Assembly: GCA_022706825.1 (NCBI GenBank)
Contig: JAKJBU010000007.1
Span: 1 to 41,822 of the forward strand
Direction: 5' to 3'
DNA: 41,822 nt
Origin: Bacillota bacterium
Lineage (GTDB): Bacteria; Bacillota; Clostridia; Lutisporales; Lutisporaceae
The notes under the pieces are model-generated. The model saw only the letters and a program-made list of their open reading frames with translations, did not search any database and was not told the DNA's origin. Shown piece by piece: positions 34,253 to 41,822 of this stretch. Each line of letters starts with the position of its first letter. Positions within the stretch are counted from its first letter, which is position 1. The position numbers were made by a program, and so were the translations under genes.

Positions 34253-34414
34253 CGCTTTTTACTCTCCGCTATAACAAGATTTCAATGAGGGTTTTTGCAC
34301 ACTTGCAAAAACCTACCCGAGCGTTTCAACGAGGCGGGAGATATGCTCACCGCCTGTTGTGCAACAAAAGCAGTACCTGCCGCTTATAGAAATGGAGTAC
34401 ATCTTTTCGCCTCG
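34253..34414 (-). other. valS-folC intergenic region with hairpins
   Basis: The gap holds a perfect hairpin GGTTTTTGCA / TGCAAAAACC (about 34299-34322), without a T-run on the minus strand. AACGAGGCG (about 34334) can also pair with CGCCTCGTT (about 34409) at the valS stop. No ORF was seen. The structure may limit read-through from valS to folC or be an mRNA processing site. Confidence 0.5.
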
Positions 34415-37072
34415 TTATTTTTTCAGTGAGTTTATTCTTTCATATATTTTATTCAGCATTTCCTGGTATTTCTTTTCTTTAGTCCGCTCCTCTTCTATTA
34501 CACTCTGGGGGGCTTTTCCTATAAAGCCCTGATTGCTGAGCTTTCCTTTGACCCTCTGCAGTTCCTTTTCCAGGTTATCCTTCTCCTTGTTAAGCCTTTC
34601 AAGCTCTTTTTCGAAATCTATCAGGTCTTCAAGAGGCAAATATATCTCAGCACCATTAATAAGTACTGATACTGCCCCCTCCGGAATGCCCTCCTTGGAA
34701 TCCTGTATAACAACCTCTGAAGCAGAAGCCAGCCTTTCAAAGTATAGCCTGCCTTCCTCAATAGCCTCTTTTACATCTTTATCTGCTGTTACTACAATTG
34801 CCTTGGCTTTTCTGGAAGGAACAACGTTCATCTCAGCTCTTACATTTCTTATGCCCCTTATTGCTTCCATGACCTTTTCCATCCTCCGCTCTTCTTCCGG
34901 CTGATATGCCTGCCCATTATACTCCGGCCACCTGGAAATCACAATTGATTCATATTCCGATGGCAGGTGCCGGTATATCTCTTCCGTAATAAACGGCATG
35001 AATGGATGCAGCAGCTGCATTGTCCCTTTTAATATATCGCACAGGGTAGCTTGTGCCGCCAGCTTTGTTTCCTCGTCATCCCCGTAAAGCCTTGGCTTTA
35101 CCAGCTCAATATACCAGTCGCAGAATTCCGACCACATGAAATCATAAATCTTCTGTGCCGCAATGCCCAACTCAAATTTTTCCATGTTTTCGGTGACTTC
35201 TTTTACTACGGTATTGAACCTGCTTATTATCCACTTGTCCGCCGCAGTCAGGCTTGATGAGTATTCCGACGGAACTGCATTCTTTACCCTGTCATAATCC
35301 AGGTTCATAAGAACGAATCTTGAAGCGTTCCATATCTTATTGGCAAAGTTGCTGTAGGCCTCAACCTTTTCCCAGAAAAATCTCATATCATTTCCGGGAG
35401 AGTTGCCGGATATCAGGTTGAATCTTAATGCATCCGCACCGTATTTGTCAATTACATCAAGAGGGTCTATTCCGTTTCCGAGGGATTTGCTCATTTTCCT
35501 GCCTTCAGAATCCCTGATTATGCCATGAATCAGGACATGCCTGAAAGGCTCTTCCTGCATATTCTCCATTGCTGAGAAAATCATTCTGGCAACCCAGAAG
35601 AATATGATATCATATCCGGTAACCAGTACGCTTGTAGGATAGAAATACTCAAGATCCTCAGTCTTTTCCGGCCAGCCAAGGGTGGAAAAAGGCCACAAGG
35701 CAGAACTGAACCAGGTATCCAGGGTATCCTCATCCTGCTTAAGCTTCCCTCCGCATTTTTTGCAGGAGCCCGGTGCTGTTTTTGATACAATTACCTCTCC
35801 GCAGTCCTCACAGTAGTAAGCGGGTATCCTGTGCCCCCACCACAGCTGTCTTGAAATGCACCAATCCTGAATGTTTTCCATCCAATTATAATAGATCTTC
35901 GTGAACCTCTCCGGCACGAATTTTACCCTGCCGTCCCTTACAACCTCTATTGCAGGCTCAGCAAGGGGCTTCATCTTAACGAACCACTGCTTTGAAAGCA
36001 AAGGCTCTATTGTTGTGCTGCACCTTTGGCAGTGTCCCACATTGTGCTCATGCTCTTTTGTTTTAACCAACAGCTCTTGTTCTTCCAAATCTTTAACAAT
36101 CTGCTTCCTTGCTTCATACCGATCCAGCCCTTTGTATTTACCGCCTAAGCTGTTTATTGTACCGTCATCATTCAGTATCCTTGGCATCGGAAGATTGTGT
36201 CTCATGCCTACTTCAAAGTCATTGGGGTCATGGGCCGGTGTTATCTTAACTGCTCCGGTTCCAAACTCCATATCGACATACTCATCTTCTATTACCGGTA
36301 TTTCTCTGTTCATAAGCGGCAGTATCAATGTCTTGCCGACGAGATGCCTGTACCTGTCGTCATTTGGATTAACCGCTACGGCAGTATCTCCCAGTATTGT
36401 CTCGGGCCTTGTAGTGGCAATTTCTATATATTCGTCACTGTCCTTTACGGGGTACTTCACATGCCAGAAGTGCCCTTTCGCAGTATCATAAATAGTCTCA
36501 ATATCAGATATGGAAGTCTTGCACTTGGGGCACCAGTTTATTATTCTCTCACCCCTGTATATAAGCCCCTTTTCATATAATCTGACAAAAACCTCCAAAA
36601 CCGCATCTGAACAGCCTTCATCCAGGGTAAACCTTTCACGGGTCCAGTCACAGGAGCTTCCAAGCTTTTTCAGCTGGTTAAGTATCCTTCCGCCGTATTC
36701 ATGCTTCCAGTCCCAAGCCCTCTCAAGGTATTTTTCTCTTCCCAAATCATACTTCGTTTTTCCCTCTTTTGCCAGAGTCTCAACTATTTTGGCCTCTGTA
36801 GCTATGCTTGCATGATCCGTACCCGGGAGCCAGAGTGTGCAGTATCCCTGCATCCTTCTCCACCTTATGAGTATATCCTGTATAGTATTGTCCATTGCAT
36901 GGCCCATATGGAGCTGTCCGGTAATATTCGGCGGAGGTATCACTATAGTATAGGGCTCTTTGTTCTTATCGATCACCGGAGTAAAATATCCTTTTTCCAT
37001 CCAGTTCTTGTACAATCTCTCTTCTACTTGTTTTGGGACATAAGTTTTTGCTATGTTTTTTGATTCGTCCAT
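34415..37072 (-). CDS. valS: Valyl-tRNA synthetase
   Basis: 885 residues from ATG 37072, which has GAGGAGG seven bases upstream. A longer frame to 37180 runs into the T-box terminator and is not used. The class I motifs are clear: [12 protein letters not shown] (HIGH) and [10 protein letters not shown] (KMSKS), the editing domain ([16 protein letters not shown]), and a C-terminal coiled coil ([22 protein letters not shown]) typical of ValRS. It charges tRNA-Val. Regulation is by the T-box just upstream. Confidence 0.97.
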   Translation of the reverse strand: MDESKNIAKTYVPKQVEERLYKNWMEKGYFTPVIDKNKEPYTIVIPPPNITGQLHMGHAMDNTIQDILIRWRRMQGYCTLWLPGTDHASIATEAKIVETLAKEGKTKYDLGREKYLERAWDWKHEYGGRILNQLKKLGSSCDWTRERFTLDEGCSDAVLEVFVRLYEKGLIYRGERIINWCPKCKTSISDIETIYDTAKGHFWHVKYPVKDSDEYIEIATTRPETILGDTAVAVNPNDDRYRHLVGKTLILPLMNREIPVIEDEYVDMEFGTGAVKITPAHDPNDFEVGMRHNLPMPRILNDDGTINSLGGKYKGLDRYEARKQIVKDLEEQELLVKTKEHEHNVGHCQRCSTTIEPLLSKQWFVKMKPLAEPAIEVVRDGRVKFVPERFTKIYYNWMENIQDWCISRQLWWGHRIPAYYCEDCGEVIVSKTAPGSCKKCGGKLKQDEDTLDTWFSSALWPFSTLGWPEKTEDLEYFYPTSVLVTGYDIIFFWVARMIFSAMENMQEEPFRHVLIHGIIRDSEGRKMSKSLGNGIDPLDVIDKYGADALRFNLISGNSPGNDMRFFWEKVEAYSNFANKIWNASRFVLMNLDYDRVKNAVPSEYSSSLTAADKWIISRFNTVVKEVTENMEKFELGIAAQKIYDFMWSEFCDWYIELVKPRLYGDDEETKLAAQATLCDILKGTMQLLHPFMPFITEEIYRHLPSEYESIVISRWPEYNGQAYQPEEERRMEKVMEAIRGIRNVRAEMNVVPSRKAKAIVVTADKDVKEAIEEGRLYFERLASASEVVIQDSKEGIPEGAVSVLINGAEIYLPLEDLIDFEKELERLNKEKDNLEKELQRVKGKLSNQGFIGKAPQSVIEEERTKEKKYQEMLNKIYERINSLKK

Positions 37073-37111
37073 GTTAAATCCTCCTCGCAGTTGAATTTGA
37101 AAAGTTCTGTA

Positions 37112-37337
37112 AAATAAAAAACCCCCGCCCATGTTAAGGGCGAAGGTTATTCGCGGTACCACCTTATTTCCGGCAAACACCAGCTCTTTGAACTGTAACG
37201 GGCAGACCCGCCTGATGCTACTCTATTCGCAACAGGAACTCAGAAGCTACCTTCAGCAGTGCCGTACCCGGAAAACCTTTCAGCCTGTGGGTTTCCCTCT
37301 CTAAAAGGCGGTTAATGCCTACTCCTCTTCCTCATTG
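37112..37337 (-). ncRNA. T-box leader of valS
   Basis: The T-box core AAGGTGGTACCGCGAA lies at 37165-37150 on the minus strand. It is followed by the terminator GCCC...GGGC with GGGGGTTTTTTATTTT (about 37145-37112). A GTA within CTGAAGGTAGC upstream could be the valine specifier. The leader starts near 37337 (GAGGAAGAGGAG). Uncharged tRNA-Val would favour read-through into valS. Confidence 0.9.
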
Positions 37338-37365
37338 TTGATAATTAATAACATATTATTAATAT

Positions 37366-37394
37366 ATCTTATTAGAGTTGTGCGGATTTGTCAA
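37366..37394 (-). promoter_or_regulatory. Promoter of the valS T-box transcript
   Basis: On the minus strand TTGACA (37394-37389), a 17-base spacer and TAAGAT (37371-37366). It is about 30 bases before the T-box. Confidence 0.75.
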
Positions 37395-37416
37395 TATTAT
37401 TTTTTTATCAGGCGTT

Positions 37417-37950
37417 TCACGTTTTATATATCCTCTGCCGGCGCTTTATATTTATATAACAATTCGCATATACCACCAATGCCAGAATAGTAATTATCAC
37501 AAACCCGTCAAGCATTACCCTGCTGTATGGTATATCAAAAGCAACAGCAATAATCGCTATATAAAACGCAATTGTGGAGAGCTTCCCGAACCTGTTTGCA
37601 GGTACCACTATGTCATGATCATTGAACAGCGTGATTGCTCCCAATATCAGCAGAGTCTCCTTTATCGCCACAACAATAATTATCCAGAAGGAAATCTGAT
37701 TCTTCATTGTTGCGCTTATAAGAACAGTAAGCAGCATCAGCTTATCCGCCAGGGGATCAAGCACTGTTCCCAGCCTTGTGATAAGATTGCACCTGCGTGC
37801 GATAAAGCCGTCAAGTATATCTGTCACGCCCGCCGCCGCAAACAGTACTATTGCTATTCTGTCACCATTTGACATTGAAGAAAAGTAATAGTAAACAAAA
37901 CCCGGAATCAGTATAAGTCTGAAAATTGTCAATGCATTTGGAATATTCAT
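37417..37950 (-). CDS. pgsA: CDP-diacylglycerol-glycerol-3-phosphate 3-phosphatidyltransferase
   Basis: 177 residues. PgsA makes phosphatidylglycerol phosphate in the membrane. The CDP-alcohol phosphotransferase motif D-G-x2-A-R-x8-G-x3-D-x3-D is complete in DGFIARRCNLITRLG followed by TVLDPLADK. Four or five further hydrophobic segments are seen. ATG follows GGAGAGG. It uses glycerol-3-phosphate, the product of GpsA encoded about 32 kb away in this window. The gap 37951-38178 holds only a doubtful short frame on the minus strand. Confidence 0.93.
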   Translation of the reverse strand: MNIPNALTIFRLILIPGFVYYYFSSMSNGDRIAIVLFAAAGVTDILDGFIARRCNLITRLGTVLDPLADKLMLLTVLISATMKNQISFWIIIVVAIKETLLILGAITLFNDHDIVVPANRFGKLSTIAFYIAIIAVAFDIPYSRVMLDGFVIITILALVVYANCYINIKRRQRIYKT

Positions 37951-38196
37951 AGATTACCTCTCCATACTACATTATTTCATATATGCAGTTATTTTTTGAA
38001 TGACCCGCTCTTCCGAGTTGATATTTTTATGTTCCCCCATAAATGTAATAAATATTATACTGTTCCAATACCAGTTTATGCTTTGCCTCTGCGGCAGTTC
38101 ATCAAAAAATCCTTGGACTGTCTCAAAAAAATATATATCACATAATATGCAAATAATAGCAGCAGTCGTATCCAAACTATGATAGGGGGGTATTTG

Positions 38197-39216
38197 GTGA
38201 GGAAATCAGCCAAACTTGTATCACTTATACTCGTTGTCCTTATTGTGCTTTCTTCTGTGGCGATGCTTTCCGCAGGCTGCGGCAAGAAAGAGCTGACAAC
38301 TGTCAGGCTAAACGAGGTGGTGCGCTCAATCTTTTATGCTCCGCAGTATGTAGCTATCAATAAGGGCTTCTTTGAAGAACAGGGTCTGGAAATAGAACTG
38401 ACTACAGGCCAAGGGGCAGACAAGACAATGACCGCATTGCTTTCCGATCAGTGCGACATTGGCTTTGCGGGACCTGAAGCCAGTATCTATGTATACGGAC
38501 AGGGAAAGGAAGATTATGCGGTAATATTTGCACAGCTTAGTCAGAGAGACGGTTCTTTCCTGGTCGCACGCAATAATGAACCGGAATTCAAATGGGAAAA
38601 CACAAGAGGAAAGGTAATAATCGGCGGAAGGCCCGGGGGCGTACCTGAAATGACACTTGAATATGTATTGAAGAAGCACGGAATAATACCGGGTAAAGAC
38701 GTCGAGATAATCACCAACCTGCAGTTTACAGCTACAGCAGGAGCTTTCATAAGCGGGGTCGGAGACTATGTAGCATTGTTTGAACCCACCGCATCCATGC
38801 TTGAGAAAGAAAATGCAGGCAAAATAGTCTCTTCATTGGGAGAGGAAAGCGGTTTGATTGCTTATACCGCATATTTCACATCAAAAAGTGTTATTGACAA
38901 GAACCCTGAAATGATACAGAAGTTCACAAATGCTTTCTATAAAGGCCAGCTCTGGATCCACAGCCATACAGCGGAAGAGATAGCCGAGGCTATCAAATCA
39001 TTCTTCCCTGACGCTGACGATGATATCCTGGTTACAGTTGTAAAAAGATACAAGGAAATTGATGCATGGTGCACCGATCCCATAACAACTCCGGAGTCCC
39101 TTGATTTACTGCAGGAAGTAATGCAAACCGCAGGGGAACTGGATAAGAAAGTTGAATATGATAAGATTGTAACCCAGGAATTTGCCAGAAAGGCAATTGA
39201 AACGGTAAAACCATAA
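38197..39216 (+). CDS. NMT1/SsuA-like ABC substrate-binding lipoprotein (orphan)
   Basis: 339 residues from GTG 38197, six bases after a GGGGGG box; an in-frame ATG at 38179 precedes that box. The N-terminus is a lipoprotein signal with LSAGC. The fold pattern of the NMT1/ThiY/SsuA family is visible: TVRLNEVVRSIFYAPQYVAINKGFFEEQGLEIEL, a DKTMTALLSDQCDIGFAGPEA segment, and GGRPGGVPEMTLEYVLKKHGI. The ligand (a thiamine precursor, sulfonate, nitrate, bicarbonate or riboflavin-like compound) cannot be told. No permease or ATPase gene is adjacent. A terminator follows. Confidence 0.88.
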   Translation: MRKSAKLVSLILVVLIVLSSVAMLSAGCGKKELTTVRLNEVVRSIFYAPQYVAINKGFFEEQGLEIELTTGQGADKTMTALLSDQCDIGFAGPEASIYVYGQGKEDYAVIFAQLSQRDGSFLVARNNEPEFKWENTRGKVIIGGRPGGVPEMTLEYVLKKHGIIPGKDVEIITNLQFTATAGAFISGVGDYVALFEPTASMLEKENAGKIVSSLGEESGLIAYTAYFTSKSVIDKNPEMIQKFTNAFYKGQLWIHSHTAEEIAEAIKSFFPDADDDILVTVVKRYKEIDAWCTDPITTPESLDLLQEVMQTAGELDKKVEYDKIVTQEFARKAIETVKP

Positions 39217-39231
39217 TTATTAAAAAACAGG

Positions 39232-39265
39232 GCCGGAGCAGAATTTACTCCGGCTTTGCTTTTTT
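39232..39265 (+). terminator. Terminator after the orphan lipoprotein gene
   Basis: GCCGGAG (39232-39238) pairs with CTCCGGC (39248-39254), followed by TTTGCTTTTTT. It overlaps the 3' end of the convergent mnmH gene. Confidence 0.85.
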
Positions 39266-40276
39266 CAGCCATTTTTCCATATCCAAACAGGCCTTCTGGA
39301 TATTATCCGTGTTTACAGTCAGTTCGTATTCAAATTCTTTCATTTCATTCTCATACATCGGATCATAATACCTGATCATCAGATCTTCCGCCACCTGATG
39401 GTAATTCCCAAGCCTAATATCCCTTGCATACTCTTCGACTCTCCTTGCAGAAATATTCCTTCCCAGCTTTTCCAGAGAGTTAATTATATCCTTATCGGAA
39501 TTTTTTTCTTTGGTATATTCCTCAACTATCCTCCGAACCCGCATTTCGATGCTTCCAACTGCAAGTATGTGCTTTCCTTCTCTCATGCTCTGCATTATAT
39601 AATGCGGTATAACTATATTCCCGATTCTGCTGCTTTCTCCCTCAACAAATATCATGTCGGATTTCCTGTTCTTCAGGCTGTCGTAGACCAGAGATTCAAA
39701 CTGCTTCTGGCTTATACGGCTTCCCAAGCCCACATCTCCGAGAAGAGAACCTCTATGGTTAGCGTGCATTTCAAAATCCAGAATATCATAACCTCTGCTT
39801 TCAAGCATTTTCAGCAATTTCGTTTTCCCCGTCCCGGTATAGCCATGTATGACAATATAGCTGACTTCGCTGTTTAATTTCGGCAGCATTGAGTTTACTA
39901 CAGCCCTGTAGCCTTTATATCCGCCTCTCAGCTTTACTGCTCCGATACCGATTGAGTTTAGCAGTGCACACAGGGAACTGCTTCTGTATCCTCCGCGCTC
40001 ACAGAACAGTATTACCTTATCATGATTTTCCCTGAGCTTTTTTATTTCTTCATATAACAACGGAAGCCTTTTTGAAGCGAAATCCACTCCCATTTTTTTT
40101 GCCTTATCTATGCTTTCATGGTTGTATACCGTACCTATCAGTTCTCTTTCTTCATCATCAAAAATCGGCAGATTGACAGCACCTGGTATTGTAAATTCCG
40201 AATACTCTTTCGGACTCCTTACATCAACAAGTACATAATCCCCTTCAAGCTGTTCATAATCTATGGTGTTGTACAT
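39245..40276 (-). CDS. mnmH: tRNA 2-selenouridine synthase MnmH (SelU)
   Basis: 343 residues. MnmH exchanges sulfur for selenium at the wobble 2-thiouridine of some tRNAs, using selenophosphate. The N-terminal rhodanese domain has DVRSPKEYSEFTIPGAVNLP and the active-site FCERGGYRS (Cys92, in the family's CxRGG). The C-terminal domain has a P-loop GYTGTGKTK (145-152) and the conserved HANHRGS. The ATG follows GAAGG. selD, which supplies selenophosphate, is not in the window. Divergent from a ferredoxin gene. Confidence 0.92.
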   Translation of the reverse strand: MYNTIDYEQLEGDYVLVDVRSPKEYSEFTIPGAVNLPIFDDEERELIGTVYNHESIDKAKKMGVDFASKRLPLLYEEIKKLRENHDKVILFCERGGYRSSSLCALLNSIGIGAVKLRGGYKGYRAVVNSMLPKLNSEVSYIVIHGYTGTGKTKLLKMLESRGYDILDFEMHANHRGSLLGDVGLGSRISQKQFESLVYDSLKNRKSDMIFVEGESSRIGNIVIPHYIMQSMREGKHILAVGSIEMRVRRIVEEYTKEKNSDKDIINSLEKLGRNISARRVEEYARDIRLGNYHQVAEDLMIRYYDPMYENEMKEFEYELTVNTDNIQKACLDMEKWLKKAKPE

Positions 40277-40343
40277 TTTTTACCTTCACATCCCATATCG
40301 CTTATTCCCAACAGAATATATTTTACCACAAAAAAATAATATA

Positions 40344-40390
40344 TTGACGGTTAAATAAAAAGAAGTTATGTTATACCTGTATGGGGTATA
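40344..40390 (+). promoter_or_regulatory. Promoter with operator-like palindrome before the ferredoxin gene
   Basis: TTGACG (40344-40349), 17-base spacer, TATGTT (40367-40372). A palindrome TATACC (40372-40377), seven bases, GGTATA (40385-40390), starts at the -10 and lies where a repressor would block transcription. G/C-tracts flanked by TATAC resemble CsoR/CstR-family operators; no such regulator is encoded here, so this is an inference. Confidence 0.5.
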
Positions 40391-40407
40391 CGTTAAGAGG
40401 TGATTCA

Positions 40408-40605
40408 ATGAAGAAAGCAAATATAAATTATAACAGCTGCGATAATTCTCCGTTTTGCGGAGCAAAAAGAGTCTGTCCTGCGGGAGCGATCAAATTTGAA
40501 AAAAAGGGGCTCCTCTCAGGTAAAATTGAAATAGACAGTAATAAATGCACAGGCTGTTCAAAATGTGTGGCATACTGCCCTCATAATGCAATCTTTATGA
40601 AGTAA
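40408..40605 (+). CDS. Small ferredoxin with an atypical first cysteine cluster
   Basis: 65 residues from ATG 40408, six bases after AGAGGTG. The second half has a normal 4Fe-4S motif CTGCSKCVAYCP (Cys47, 50, 53, 57). The first half has Cys11, Cys17 and Cys23-Pro at CX5CX5CP spacing in place of CX2CX2CX3CP. So one standard cluster is likely; a second cluster is uncertain. The electron-transfer partner is unknown. The 3' end is part of a perfect 19-bp palindrome shared with the convergent amidohydrolase gene (11-base overlap). Confidence 0.88.
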   Translation: MKKANINYNSCDNSPFCGAKRVCPAGAIKFEKKGLLSGKIEIDSNKCTGCSKCVAYCPHNAIFMK

Positions 40606-40635
40606 AAGAATCTAAGGATTCTTTTACTTCATAAA
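40594..40635. repeat. Perfect 19-bp palindrome across two convergent 3' ends
   Basis: The left arm, from TTTATGAAG at 40594 to 40612, and the right arm (40617-40635) are exact complements with a TAAG loop. The hairpin covers the ferredoxin stop codon and the last codons of the amidohydrolase. No T-run follows on either side, so it is not a textbook terminator, though it may act as one for both genes. Confidence 0.9.
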
Positions 40636-41746
40636 CCTTTTCACCGCTTATATAAGTTTCTATTACTTCCGTATTAATTATATCCTCCGCTTTTATCTTC
40701 GTTATATCCTTGGACAGTACTGCAAAATCAGCAAAGAATCCTTTTTTCAGCTTACCCAGCTCTTCTTCTCTGTAATTCACATAAGCCGGGTTTACAGTAT
40801 AGCATTTCAAGGCCTGTATCGGAGTTACAGCTTCATTTGCGTTCATCTGCATGCAGCAGGCTGCATGTATTCCAAGCAATGGCTCAAATCCAATATATTT
40901 TACTCCGTCGGGTTTCTTTGGGAACTCCTCCCCTCCATATGGCCAATCACTATTGAAAATTACGTTTACCCCTTCATCAATAAAGCTCTTAAACCTATAA
41001 ACCCTCGAAAGTCTTTCCTTTCCAAGCCTTTCCCGTGTCAAATCCACCTCATACAGGAATACCGGCTGAAAGGAAGCTGTTATCGAATGTTTCTTGAATC
41101 CTTTTATGTCCCGGTCTCTTATTATTTGAATATGCTCAATTCTGTTTCTCGGCTTGCTGCTTTTTACATGTTTAGTACTGTCGAACACGTCAATCAGTAT
41201 ACTGACTGCTTTATCGCCTATGGCATGTATATTGACAGATTGACCTTTCGCTGCATTATTGCTTATTATCTGTTCCAATTCATCCTTTTCATAAAGCTGT
41301 ATCCCCATATTTCCCGGATCATCGTCATATTCCTCCCAAAGCAGTCCCGTTCTTGAACCAAAGCTTCCATCCATAAAATACTTCGGGGGTCCGATTTTCA
41401 GCCTTTCATTCTGATTACTCCTGCTATTTTCAAACTCCTCTGCCAAATTATTATCTGTACCGTTGGGAGAAGCAGTAACCCTTAGCTTTAGTCTCTTTTC
41501 CGCTTCAAGCTTCTTGTAAAGCTCCAGATATCTACCATATTGTATGCAAATATCATTGATTGAAGTTATTCCATTTTGCAGGAATAAGTCCTGAGCCTTT
41601 AGTATTACTTTTTCTATATAATTGTCAGGAAGCAGGCACTCTATTCTTGCAAGAATGTCTGCTGCAGCATTCTCGAAAAACATACCGACAGGATCATTAA
41701 GCTCCAGGCGATAAATGGCAGCAGTATTGAGACACAAGGAGTGTCC
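40595..41746 (-). pseudogene. 5'-truncated amidohydrolase (YtcJ-like, amidohydrolase 3 family)
   Basis: About 384 residues remain. The frame begins with recognisable family sequence at GHSLCLNTAA (from about 41746) and continues through YFMDGSFGSRTG, VNIHAIGDKAV (metal-site His), RIEHIQI and NSDWPYG to a normal C-terminus. YtcJ-type proteins have about 500-550 residues. The N-terminal part, with the HxH metal ligands, is missing. In-frame upstream there is only a short unrelated stretch (NSDFFSGF) and then TAG at 41777-41779. The first possible start (TTG 41737) has no ribosome binding site. Insertion of a mobile element at about 41747 is the likely cause. Confidence 0.75.
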
Positions 41747-41822
41747 GAAACCACTGAAAAAGTCACTGTTTTTAAACTAATTATTTCAAGAAAGTGATCT
41801 TATCCAGAAAAAACCGTAAATT
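41747..41822. mobile_element. Possible end of an insertion element (window edge)
   Basis: The sequence changes character exactly where amidohydrolase homology ends. On the minus strand it reads GTGACTTTTTCAGTGGTTTC up to the junction; such GACTTTTTCAG ends occur at the termini of several IS families. Only 76 bp are visible, so the family and the element's other end cannot be stated. Confidence 0.35.

Noticed and set aside
36780-37180. valS beginning at 37180
   Set aside because: The extra N-terminal residues are encoded by the leader and T-box terminator region; ATG 37072 has the ribosome binding site and starts with the normal family N-terminus.
37972-38175. A 67-residue minus-strand frame between pgsA and the lipoprotein gene
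   Set aside because: The end looks protein-like (EHKNINSEERVIQKI) but there is no ribosome binding site before any start and no family match; kept only as a doubtful fragment.
1-41822. tRNA or rRNA genes, prophage or defence islands
   Set aside because: No tRNA-like cloverleaf ending, rRNA segment, phage structural gene or known defence gene could be recognised.

Overview
The window looks like chromosomal DNA from an endospore-forming, low-GC, monoderm member of the Clostridia, probably an Acetivibrio/Ruminiclostridium-type organism. The evidence is spoIVA, an alpha/beta-type SASP gene, T-box leaders on cysE and valS, a DUF4364 gene beside ychF, strong AGGAGG-type ribosome binding sites and many TTG/GTG starts. 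The genus is an inference. Most genes are on the minus strand.

Region 1 (1-8.4 kb): the 3' end of an insertion sequence (transposase tail, a roughly 180-bp imperfect inverted repeat and terminal GTGACATTTTCA repeats) abuts the 3' end of an xpaC-like gene. A DUF975 membrane protein follows. Then comes a classical Clostridia run, read on the minus strand: DUF512 radical-SAM/PDZ protein, der, a decayed plsY, gpsA and spoIVA. The plsY remnant (5385-5643) keeps its ribosome binding site and conserved motifs but has large deletions and frameshifts.

Region 2 (8.4-19.8 kb): a phosphate-starvation block, read as cysE, pgeF, phoP, phoR, then pstS, pstC, pstA, pstB, phoU. The pst operon has its own promoter with five TTAACA-like hexamers at exact 11-bp spacing (12680-12729), a textbook PhoP-binding array. 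cysE is preceded by a T-box. Beyond it are a GreA/GreB C-terminal-domain protein and a soluble multi-PAS histidine kinase.

Region 3 (20.0-28.4 kb): a nine-gene Tad/Flp-type pilus or secretion locus on the minus strand, driven by a perfect TTGACA-17-TATAAT promoter. Its products are a CpaE-like ATPase with a pseudo-receiver, a CpaB-like SAF protein, a TadZ-like ATPase, a TadA/CpaF ATPase, two TadB/TadC-like membrane proteins and three small N-terminally anchored proteins. No prepilin, prepilin peptidase or secretin is visible.

Region 4 (28.6-34.3 kb): small hypothetical genes, a free-standing small RNA candidate, a polysaccharide-deacetylase lipoprotein, an alpha/beta SASP, a DUF4364 protein, ychF and folC. 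Region 5 (34.4-41.8 kb): valS with a T-box, pgsA, an orphan NMT1/SsuA-like lipoprotein, mnmH (selU) divergent from a small ferredoxin with an operator-like palindrome, and a 5'-truncated amidohydrolase probably cut by a second mobile element at the window edge.

Five dispersed copies of a GC-rich palindromic repeat (GGGGACATGGGGACGTTT type) lie in intergenic gaps across the window, one of them inside the pilus operon.
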